From assembly GCA_963556255.1 (NCBI GenBank), contig OY744607.1, positions 56,646,190 through 56,710,189 on the forward strand: a stretch of 64,000 nucleotides of DNA, given 5' to 3'. Position numbers and translations under genes: made by a program. This stretch comes from Allolobophora icterica (lineage: Eukaryota; Annelida; Clitellata; Crassiclitellata; Lumbricidae). Below, one piece after another: positions 34,901 to 46,900 of the stretch. Each line of letters begins with the position of its first letter. Positions within the stretch are counted from its first letter, which is position 1. The notes below the pieces were generated by a model. That model was not told the origin of the DNA and made no database searches. It worked only from the letters and a program-made list of their open reading frames with translations.

Positions 34901-37900
34901 CGAAGCTGGCCATGAGTGAGCCGGATCGTGGCGCCAGTGCCGGCACGCGCAGCTTTAGCTAATGTTTGCTTTTGCCCTTCGGTCAGTGAAAGGCCGAACG
35001 CAACGTATTCAGTTTTCATTTTTGGAAAAAATATATCTAAAAGAGGGCCTTGTATCTAAATGTGAAAACCGATTTCTAGTAGACGACGTTGAATTTGCTG
35101 CCATCCGATTCAAAATTCAGGAGTCGGTCGCTGATCAGGACGGCATATGCTGTCGTATTATTTGGTACCCCTTCGTTAAAGTCCACCTTGATTTGTATGT
35201 CCTGTACAGAGGTTTTAAGTCGTTCAGATTGCCTGCGCACGTCCAGGACGAAGATCGGAAACAAATCTACAAATTCGATTGGTGTCGGTTGGCATGACGA
35301 TTCACGCGCGTCTATGCCGCAATATTCTTCCTTGAAGTCACGTAGGGCCTTGTAAGCGCGAGAGGTTGTCCTCTTGGTGAAGTCGAGATTCATGTCAACC
35401 ACCGGGTAGCGATCGCTGTTGAGCATAGCGAAAATGTTGCGAACCTGCACATGGTCAAACAGTGCCGGATTCTGGCCTTGATGTGCATTCTTTCCAGTCT
35501 GAAAAGCAACAAGAATCCAGCGTGGCTTTTCCGTGCCCGACTTAACGCTCAAACGCCAGGAAAAAGTCGTCGCTCGTGGCACCGCAATGTTGTCGCATTG
35601 CATGGCGCGGAATGCTACAGGTACCTTAACCTTGGCTTCAATCTGCTTCATAAGCATGCTTTTATACTCCAAAGCGGGTATTATATGCGGCATGAACCAG
35701 GAGAGTTTAGTCAGCGCGATCTGGCCATTGGCCGCAGCGGCTTCCTTGAAGATCGCGTCTGCATCCCCCTGCCGGCTCAGCAGTAAAGAGTGTTTGATCC
35801 CGTATACGACCTTGTGATAATCATCGCAAAAACCGAATAGATGTCTTAAGGGAACGATGAATGAAAATGTGCCGATGGGGACGGGTTTTCCAATGATCAT
35901 CAGTCGACGGGCCTCGAAGCCGATATTCGCAGCCGCCGCCGCCGCGGTCGTGTCCTTCTGCCAACACATGTTTAAACCTTCGCCTTTGGAAAAATCATCG
36001 CCGTAAACCAGCATGCCTTTCATCGTCGTGGCTTGCCCAGGAGACATGACATTCTCTATCTCGGTATTGTTAGCCAGGTATCGAATTTGAGAAAACATGT
36101 ACGGGATAGCATTGTTGATGAATGACACCAACGAGTCTGCGTTGTAACCCGCGCCAGTTGATGTAATCCTGCCCTCCACAAGAAGGTAACTCTTGGAAGG
36201 TTGCGTGAAAATGTCTTGGTTCTGGATGTCGATCTGTATGGCCTGGCCATTGTTAATAGCTGCGGGATTTTGTGATTCATACTCGCGGTATTCAAACGAT
36301 TCAATGCCATTATCATCGGGCACCGCCGAAGCGATGTCCAACATTTCGCTCGGCACGTCAAATGCCGCCATTATTATAAGTAAAAAAGTTCAAGCTTCAA
36401 TTATTAATCATGCTGTAAATGAAATTCATGTGTGGTGGGTAAAGCATTTTTTTGCGTTTTATGAATTAGTTTTTATTTCATTTTGCGAGAAACAGACCCT
36501 TGCCGCCGCGACTCGGCTTTATAGTCTTGAAACCGGATCCAGCAATGCGGCTGTTTATGTCGGCCATTGCCGGAACAACGGGTGGCGGACTCACAGCCAG
36601 TTGTTTTAAGTATTCGATGCTCTTGTCGCTGAGCGCCTTCTCCAGAGGTGCGGGGACAACGGGCGCGGCAGATGAATTTTCATTTCGTAAATGAGCTTCA
36701 TTTACGGCCGCAGCGCGTCTCGCTTTCACGGCATCAACAATTTGCCTGACGGCAGATGCTGTTGTGGCGCCGGCTTTCGCGACATTACCAACCGCCTTGG
36801 CAACGTTTGTGATTGTGCCTCTATTCGCCGAAATGAAGGAGCCTGCACGGCCAAGGAAACCCGCGATTTTGGGTATCCAGTCGAAAAGTCCACCACCCAC
36901 GACACGACGCCGCCGCTTTTTAATTCCAAGAACAAACATGAGAATATTTAAGTGTGAAAATCTACGCACTGCGGATGTGAAACCTTATAGTTACTGTCTC
37001 ACCGCGGAGGTTTAATTGTTCACCATTCTGGTCGGTCAGCCACACACGAATGCCCTGTACGTTGCCAGCCGGTGCTACTGGTAGGTACACTAGATTTTTT
37101 GGAGACTCGATTACCTTATAGCCGGGCGACACATCCGGGAAAAAACTGTAGATTACTGGCAGCTGGCTACCATTGCGATACGATCCAGAGATAATGTCAC
37201 AATTTACCAGGATTGTGTCCACCCGGAGAATATCGACTGGATTTTCTCCCTCTTTATAACCACTACCAAGCCTCTGAGGGTTAAAACCGAGCATTTGCCT
37301 GATGGTAGATTGAGCCATATTTACCTTATATAGGGCATTCGTAATTTTTATGAAGGCGCGTAGGGTAGATGCGTTAGCTCCTATGGTAATAGGAGAATTA
37401 AAGCCGAGTGGTGCCACACCCGTCGGAGAATTTTGCTTTTCTAACTGCCTGCCGATTTCATCATTAATCTGTGCGATCTCGTAGCTTCCGTCGGGCAAAA
37501 TGATCGTCTTCCACGTCACACCATTGTCGGTGCTGTAGACGAACTTGTTATTTGTGCTATCGATGTTGGGAATCGAATTATAAGTTTCAAGATTGACCAA
37601 AGCAAGCTCATAGCGTCTTTTTGGATCCAGGTACAGCGGTGGTGAGAAAGCCGTGGTCCACCCTGTAGTATCTGAGGAAACAACTATACTAAAATTCTCC
37701 TTAGGCTGCAAAAGTTCTCGAATTTCTTCGAGTAGTTTCTCCGAGCGTTCCATCTGAGCCATGAATTTTGTTTTCTATTTCTATTTTATGAGCATGTTTC
37801 TATTCAATTCGAGTGCCAGCTCTTTGGAGATCGCACCGGAACGCAGTAACTCATCAAGAATGGCGGAGATTTCGTTGCCGAGACCTGTGTTTCCCGCGGC

Positions 37901-40900
37901 CCTAGAGGCCACCAAAAGCTGCAACCTCTCTACCAGAGCGTTTGGGTCGTTGTAGAACTGCACCGCGCCGCCTCGAATCAGCTGGAACTTTTTACTTTTC
38001 CGGCCATGAATAGGCAGACCAGACATCTGTACGAGTTTTTTAAAAGTTTCAATTGCTTGAGGCGAGTATTGCTTAGTCTTAACGAAGCGTTTCGTTAACA
38101 GGCTGAACAACGACTCATCGGCCGGAGATTCGAGAACGAGGTTACCACCTTTAAACACTCTCAGTCTACCAGCAGACAGCGCGACGGGATCGACGGAGAG
38201 CTCACCCAAGGCGCTACCTTGTAATTTAAGAGGAACGGCTGGGACACTGAAACCCTTTCCCTTTTTGATGAGGGTGTGGCCCTCTATCAGTGTATCGATT
38301 CGCTTTTTATATTCCCTTAGGGCTTCGATATCTGCAGTCACCGCATCTACCTTTTCTTCGTCTTTTTGCTTTTTAGCCAGCTTTTTCTCTTTGCCCAGGG
38401 TGTGGCGATTATAGTGATTGACCTCACCGATTATCTTTTCAGCACCTGCCTTGTCGGCTAGATCGAGCTCGCTCGGAGGTTTGAAACCGTGCCTTATGAT
38501 TGCCTCGACGTTGAGATATTTGTTTGGATCAACTAACAGTGCGGGGGGGATTCGGGATGCTGGAAGCGCTGGAAGCGCTGGAGCAGCTGTTCCTGCCGAA
38601 TCGCCGAACAACGCCGCTATCGGGTTAAAATTAGCAGACTCTGAAATCTGCGCCGGCAAATCCTGTAAAGCGCTGGTAACTTTCTGCAACTCCTTAGACG
38701 TAGCCGCCTGGGATTCAGCCGTGGCTGTGGCGATTGGTTTGAAAAGCTTTGTCGCATCGTACTGAAGGTTGGCTTCACCGAGCTTCTCATCTACGAAACG
38801 CTGTCTCAATCGATTTCTCCGAGCTAAATAATCCTGAGTCAACGCGTCTCGCTCCTGTTTAGAAGAAACCTTTGTCCACATCGTGGTTGTATGTCGACTA
38901 TATGTTGCCTATATCATGTCTTTAAATACTTGCCTTGGGCTTATAGAAGCGATCGAACCCGCAGCGATATTTTCCATCGTACACTTTGGACGTCAAATCT
39001 ATGACTGCGAATCCATATGGTTGGGCAGCGCACTCGCTGAAGAACGTACGGAATTCATCGAAAGACATGTCGCCGCCCACGAACGTATCGTGAATGGCTC
39101 GTAAATTCTTGCTATCCTGGTTGAAGAGGACGATAAGATTAGCATTGTCACGGATCGCTTGCTTCGGAATTCGAAAATAATTCTGTGTTAAGTAGAAGCA
39201 GTCCGCGCCACCGTGTCGACCCATAGTGAAATACCTTTCGATGGGCGACTGTTTTTCAAGCATGACGTCATCGAACACTAGAAGGCTTCTGGCATTCTTA
39301 TTTAATGATTCAACTGGAACTATTTCATCTGAGCAAGAGTGAAAGGAAGCCACTTCCTTACCGGCAACTTTTTCGAGTTCTGTTATCCAGTCCCGAAGAA
39401 ACTGATATTTTTCCTGTCCCAGAGACTTTGAGTATAGATAGAGCCGGTCAAAACGTAGGTACCCCTTCTTCAGAAGGAGGTTGAGTAGTAGGTTTGTTTT
39501 TCCACATCCGCTAGGCCCACAGATTATGCATCGTATGCTTGATGGCAACAACCAATGGTGGTGTTTTTTCCCATCGTCGGCTTCGAGATCGAAATTTGTT
39601 ATTTCCATATAGAGACAACGAGTTATGATTGTATTCAACGAACACAATGTATTGCCTACGATGTAAGAAACATACTGAGACTTCAAATGAAACAATCGTC
39701 GAGTTACGAAACGGTCGGCCAGCCAAGAAGGGAACCTGTGCCGTCTGCGGTGCAAAGAAGAGCCAAATTTTGCCTTCTAAAGTGCGGAAGCATAAGTCTC
39801 GTGAGACTTATGGAGGTTCTCTACTGAATAGGGCCCTCAACGCTCTTCCTCTGCCTGAGATGCATATGAGTCTTCCATCCGGTATGTCTTCGGAAGATAA
39901 TCCGGGAGGTTCTTTTCAGAATACGGGAAAGTACTCTTACTGTGGACCATTCACAAAACTCGATAAACGGCTGTCACAGCGCTATCACGGTGTTAATCAG
40001 CTCGACCGTGCGTGCCTCCACCACGATGTGGCTTACACAGTTCATAAAGATACTCCAGGGCGTAACCACGCAGATGACATCCTCGCTGCAGCCGCGTCGA
40101 AGATCGCACTCACCGATGAAACTCCGGATTATGAGAAGAAAGATGCCCGGCTTGTATCGGCCATTATGTCAGCAAAGTCCAGGCTGGGGATGGGTGTCAG
40201 AACGAGCCAGCGAAAACGCAAATGAAAATCATTTGTGTATGTGTTTACCTGTTTGTTATATATAGTTTAACTGAAATGTCTAAGCACCTTTCAGCCGTCT
40301 ATTACAGCCCTAGAGGTTACTGGCGAGGTAAGGCTGCGGTGAAGAAACTAGCCTCAGCCGCCAAAGTTTCCGAGGCCGAGGCTCGTGATTGGTTGAAGAA
40401 ACAAGCGGTGTGGCAGATTTATCTTCCCGTTCCACGCCGCATACCGCGTCCAAAGTTCGATGAAAATCGACCAAACGCCGTACACCAAGCCGATCTCTTG
40501 TTTTTACCTCACGATAAAGTAGGTCGAAAGACTTATAAATACGCTCTCACTGTTGTTGATGTTGCCTCACGATACAAAGAAGCTGAACCGTTGATCAACA
40601 AAAGTGCGACCGAAGTCGCCGCCGCTTTAAGCCGGATCTATAAGAGGGGTCCATTGACTTGGCCTCGACTTCTTCAGGTCGACCCTGGCCGCGAATTTAT
40701 GGGTGATTTTACACCGTTGCTAGTGAAGCACGACGTTCTTGTAAGACGCGGACATGCCGCAAATCATCGCCAACAGGGCATCGTTGAACGCTTTAACCGT
40801 ACTCTAGCTGAGCGACTCTTCGGTGCTCAATACGCTCAGGAATTGCTCCTGGATGCAAGGGGTTCATCCGAACGGTCAGTGGAATGGGTTCGACGATTGC

Positions 40901-43900
40901 CCGAAGTTGTAGCTGCACTAAACGATGAGCCGACGCGCTTGCTCGACATGAAGCCGGTTGAAGCGATGAAAGCTGCTAAAGTGACACAGAAGCCCTCTCA
41001 TTCACAAATGAAAACTCGTTTGTGGGGAATGGATGAGCCTATTCTTGGACACGACGTTCTCGTTCGGTACTTGTACGCTCCCGGCGAGCTCGAGGGCGGC
41101 AGCAAACGCGCCACCGACCCTAACTGGTCGCTCACCATCCACGCTATTTTGGATGTTGTTCGGCAGGCTGGTCAACCGGCTTTATACCATCTAGTTGATG
41201 GACCTGGCCGCGGTTTTGTTCGTGAGGAGCTGCTTCTGGTGCCTATGGGCACTGAGTTACCCCCCGATAGAATACTCAACCGTCGTTGATTTTGTAGTGA
41301 CCGTATGCCAGCGTTGTTATTCCGTCCGGAGATATCCACTTTTTTGTGTCTAATGGAGAGAGACTGATCTTATTCTGCTCGTACACTCCGATCTGGTGGT
41401 CGTGGCTTCGAATCACGACTTGTGTGTGCCGCATTTCCTCTCGTTCGAACAGGCATTTCTTGTATAGCTCGTGGTGCAGATCCTTCTTCACAACTGCTCT
41501 CTGAACGCCTTTTGCTTTCCTGATCTCTGAACCACCCGATTTTAAGATCGAGTACATCTTCGGACGCAGTCCCACGAATTGGGCTATGGCAACTCCGTTA
41601 CATTCATCTTTGAACTTGCCCACGACTTTCTTGTTCTCGACGTCGTAGTACGGGCTGTCTCTAGGAAACTCACTAAAGTCGTATGAGTGTTTTTTGTTCC
41701 ACATATCGGCATAGGCGTCCGGAGTTTCCACCTGAAATAAGAGGCTATCTGTGTCTGTGTATAAGAGTTGAGCATTGTTGCCGTACTCGTTTTTCACATC
41801 GTTGTACCAGAAGTCGTACATCAGATGCTTGCTGAGGTCGAGGACAGCCTGGCCGACATATACAGGTCTGTTTAACTTGAGCTTGTTCTTCAAACTATGA
41901 ATCGCGGCGAGTTGGTCGTTGAAGATTTTGTGTGATATGTAGGCCGGGTCAGCAATTAGTTTACGAAGTTTGTCAACTTTTGAGGTCGGGACCAGGTTAA
42001 CTCTGATTCTTTTTCTAAGATTTTCCATGGTCTTTCCAAAGACCGCATTATTAGCCAGTTTGAAGAAATCCTTCTCAAACTCCGACGTTGCCTTCGCCCT
42101 CAATTTTGTATTCATCTCGATATATGGAGCCATCCACGCCTCCTGTCTAAATTTAATGGCACGATGGATCTTAGAAACTCGCAGCCCCAACGAGTGATAT
42201 AGTTTGAGATTTCTATAATGGACCACATACCGCTCCTTAGGTCGCAGGCTTGGTACTAACTTCACATGCTTTGTGAACTTGCCTCCCAACTCGTTCATAA
42301 GCACATTCTGATAGTCACTCAACCACTCCTCTTGGACTGTCAGGGTCTCCGGTGCTAGGGGATAGTCGCTATGTGATTCGTGGAGGTGCTCCGGGTACTC
42401 AAGATCGACTTCGAGCAGGAAGCCTTCAGGCGCGTCGTCTGGAGTTTCCAACACTTCGTCGAGAGTTGGACTTTCCCAGCTAAATCCTCCAACTGGTAGT
42501 GATTGTTGCATCGCCCAGCCGTAAAGATTATTCGCGTCGAGATACATGATCCAGTTGTCTGGCTTCGTGGTGTCGTAGTCGGGGCATTGTGGGTTGTTGG
42601 CTTTTGCAAAGCGCTTAGATACCATCGAGATTCCACCTCGGAGACCTTTCTCTACGAACAAATGCATGTCTATATCGGTTAAAAGTTCGAGTTCAATTTT
42701 CGTCTTTTTCAACAATGCGTCCCAGGCCATTCCTGGCAGGCTGAAGTAATTTGCTGGATCCAGACTGTAGTGCTTCATCGATGTGGATCTGAAGGTTTCG
42801 AAGACATCGGCTAGTAGAAGTACATCCGTACGGAGATACAAGTCGTGATAGTCGCCCAGAGTTTTACAATCAAACTCGTCCCACACTCGTTGTGCGTGTT
42901 GATAATCCTCGTCAGAAATGCTCTCTCGTGTGAGCTTGCTGTAGAACGCTTCTTTGGGTGGAAGTCGGTCTTCTTCGAAGCGGTGGTAATCGTGGATGTA
43001 TTCGTAACAATAAACGCCCTTTCGCCTCAACAGATCTAATTTTAACCTTTCGTTATGAGCGAAATTTTCGTTTATATACGCAGTTGTGACTTTCAGATCC
43101 TCAAGCGACAGGTTTCCTGATAATTTATCCAATGAGCTGTTTAGAAACTGGAGGCTGTCGATGAACTGTAGTTGTCCTATGTTGAATGTCATGTATTTCT
43201 CCATATTGTTTGGGATGCAGTTAATTTCAGTTTCCTCATCCTGTGCGGCCTCACAACTTCCGATCGCTTGCATGATGAGATGACTGTCGTAACCTCGCAG
43301 ATTGTGGAAGACCACCGGTACCTTACACTTATCGGGATATATTCTAAGTTTTAAGTTACACTCGCTGTGAGCGGCACCTCGGTACTTACCGGTAATGTGG
43401 CAGTGGTCACGAACTCTGTCCGCTTCGAGCGCATCTCCGCAGATGTGACATTCGATAGCCTCGCGGAATGATTGACGATCGGCCGCTGACATAACCATCT
43501 TAGCTGGGGTGGCCAGCCTTTGTTTGATAGAGGCTAGCTCGCCTTGTAGTTGTTGTAGGAACTCCTCCACGGCGTTTTCTCCGCGGTATAGCACCGGCTT
43601 CTTCGTGCGGCCGTCACATCGAACTACTATATAACAGAGGCTGCATGGTTTCTGCTCAGCTATCTGTCTGGTGTTGCTCTCGATGGGGTTCATGACTGCA
43701 CCTTCGATTGGTATGTTCAGCGCCTCGAAGTCGGCGTATATTATATACGGAGTGCGCATCTGTTTGCGATGGTTCTGGAATTTGAGGATATTTTCATCCT
43801 CTTTTGGCATCTCAATCCGCTGAGGCTTCTCACTGATGCCCTGACAATCTTTGATGTGGGCATCCAGCAAGTCTTGTCTACAGAATATGTGTAGGCAGCG

Positions 43901-46900
43901 ACGACATGGATGTTTTCGTCCATGAAATTTGCTGTTTTTATAAAGCATGCGGGCTAGATCCTTGATCCAGACATAGTGATAATTCTGTAAAGGAAAATTT
44001 TCATTTACATCGCTGGCCAACAGTAGAAGATCAATATTGTGAACTCTAGTCTCGGTTGAGACATGGATTGGATACAAAGCTTTATCCCACCCGAAGACCG
44101 ATACGGATACCATAGGGTTCTGACGTTCGAACTTACCAATATCAGTGACCTTCACTGGAAATTCTATACCGTCGAAGCTTAGCTCCTGAAGGTGGGCCTG
44201 ATACTTATTGGGGCGATTCGGATTTTGATCTGCTGGGTACATTGCGCTTAGTATGGCCCACTCGAAGCAGCGGTTATCTTCATTCTTGACATTAATAACC
44301 GTGCGAGGGGGTATATACTTTGGTGTGGGAAAATAGCTCTTACCTCGGAAAGGCTTATATCTTGCAAAACCGAGGTCTAGCGCCACGACCCGCTTCACTC
44401 TCCACCCTGATCCCTCATTGGTGTACTCTTCGAGGAGTTTTAGTACTTCGGCCTTGGCCTTCCGTATAATCCCCTGGATTTTCCCCGCATTGGTAATTGG
44501 CACTGCTTTGCTTCGAAAGTAGGCCGTATTGGTAATAGTACCTGGGGTTGCGTTTCCGTTGTACACCATATCAACGGTCGGTGCCAACTTTTCCAAATCA
44601 ACCGTTAGCACCTGCGAGTATTTTAAACCGCCATTTTTCAAGAGCTCTTCGTTTAACTGCGACTCAATGTTGTGCTCCATTACACTCAAGAAAGCCAACG
44701 CATCTCCTTCCAGCCTGTGATTAAGCGGCACTTCAGCACGGAAGTCTCTCAGATGCTGATTGGCGAGCTCTTTGTGTAGTAGAAAGGGTGGTGGTCCACC
44801 TCTATCCTTCTTAATTAGGAGTGGGTCGAATTGTGCCAGAAGGGCCTTACGTTTTGCCCCTCTGTGCTTACGCGCTGGAGGAATTGGCCTTGGAAGCAGT
44901 GGCTGTAGTAAGCGCCTTTTGACTGCATCTGGGATAGGTTCATCTAAGATATTCTGTAGAACAGCTCGAAGAGCTGGGGGACCGGTAAACTCACCCAACA
45001 ATTGTTCAATTTTTTCATTCGTAGACAATGCCATAGTTATAACTTAGTTTATATTACTGTGGCAAACTTTTCTTTAATATAATAATTATATCATTTGTTC
45101 AAAATGAAATTTTGTTTACTGATATTCGATTGACGCTTGCTCATCTGTATTATCTCAATACAATAACTATATCATTTGTTCAAATGATAATTTTTTTATT
45201 CTACTGATATATTTGATAGTCGCTTCCATTCTTTATTAAATTCACGGACTAACCCACCTCGTCGAGCTCTCAAATATTTAGCGAAATAACCACATTTCAT
45301 ACACTCACCCACGTGTGTTTTTATACCCCTTCCACATTTGGCGCAAGGTCTCGTCCCACAACCGTTTCGCAGTCGTGCTAAATGCTTGAAACAGTACTCC
45401 CCAATGCACCTGCGACAGCAGAGGGTTGTTTTCCCTATACCGAGCCAAATGCAAAAGTTTTGCCCTAGCATTATGTTTTATGTATACCACAACCTATTCA
45501 TTTATTTAAATTGAAAAATGACCCGGTTTGGGCCGGCCTCGTGGGAGGTTCTCGGCCGGCAGCAAACGTTGGAAATCTCATTTCTTTACCCTGAATGACC
45601 ATTCCATTCCCTCTGGCAGGCCCTTGATAGCACCAACGGGTTGGGGTTTCAGATTCACTCTTTGTAACGGTTTTTAAGCTTTTAGAACGCCGCCTGGCGA
45701 ATGCGTTAACTCCGGTTTCAGATTCACTCATTGTAACGGTTCTTAAGCTTTCAGAACGACACCTAGCGAATGCGTTTTGAAACGCCTACTTAACGCCACC
45801 TCGCGAGTGTGATTTAAAACGCCTACTTAACTCCTACTACCTGAACTGTCTGTTGGCCCTACGAATAAATAATATAATAGATATGTAAATAATATTAACA
45901 ATAATAATAATAAGTCAAAATAATAATCTGCTGAACAATGGTTGGTAGATAACACTAATGTTGACATACCATGCCAACCATAACAGGAGCGATGTCGAAC
46001 GTTGGCCAAACATGAGAGTAGACGGCCAAGAACACGAACCAGCTGGCAATGCTTCCCCAGATTGCCAAATGAGATAACTGTTGTAACAGTATCAACAGCA
46101 TCATCATTATCATCATCAACATCGTCATAATCATCATCATCAACATCATCAGCACCATCATCATTATCTTATCAATGTAATTACCTTATCATCAACATCA
46201 TCATCATCATCAGCATTGCCATTAACATCATCATCAGTTTCAGCATCAGTAACTTTTTCATCATGTCTACCCTCTAATCATTGTTACCAGCAGCAGAACC
46301 CTAGTCATCAGTGTTTTATAAAAATGAGATGGGTTGAGTTATAAGAAACTGTCTACGTTTTCTCATTTCAAACTACAAGTCTGTGACAGGCAAACTCAAA
46401 GGAGTAACAATTCAAATAGGTTGCTGTGTGCCATGTTTTGTCTTGTACATCTGCAACAAATGATGCAAATGACTGATGAAGCTGTAGCTGGGATCTAAAT
46501 GCCTATATCTAATGCAGACTGACTGAGTAACAGGTTCTAAGACTCACCCAAGTCCAGGCACCCATCTCCAATCCGGCTTTGACACATACAGTAATGACAA
46601 CAAACTAAAACAATTCAACCAGAAACAATTACAAGCAATCAAGCACTTTTAATCATGCCTTTAAACAAGCAATCCATCCATCCATCCATCCATCCATCCA
46701 TCCATCCATCCATCCATCCATCCATCCATCCATCCATCCATCCATCCATCCATCCATCCATCCATCCATCCATCCATCCATCCATCCATCCATCCATCCA
46801 TCCATCCTGTCGGTCCTTCCTCCTTTCTTCCCTCCCTGCATCTATTCATTTACCAGTGTGGTGCTCCAGCAGTTTCAATCAACCAAAAAATCTGTTCACC

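Larger units (their letters stand above)
29157..45838. mobile_element. Complete Polinton/Maverick element (16.7 kb) in an ATP8A intron
   Basis: Polintons are large self-synthesising, virus-like DNA transposons of eukaryotes. This one begins 'agtaggagttaagtagg' at 29157 and ends with the exact reverse complement at 45838. Terminal inverted repeats are about 255 bp. The sequence 'acctg' occurs directly outside both ends (29152-29156 and 45839-45843), and it becomes the canonical 6-bp 'acctga' if the terminal A is shared. All hallmark genes are present and open: pPolB, DDE integrase, packaging ATPase, adenain-type protease, major and minor capsid proteins. There are also PLA2, fibre and accessory genes. 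Coding regions are unspliced and GC-richer than the flanking intron. Most genes read in the same direction as the host gene. Confidence 0.97.
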
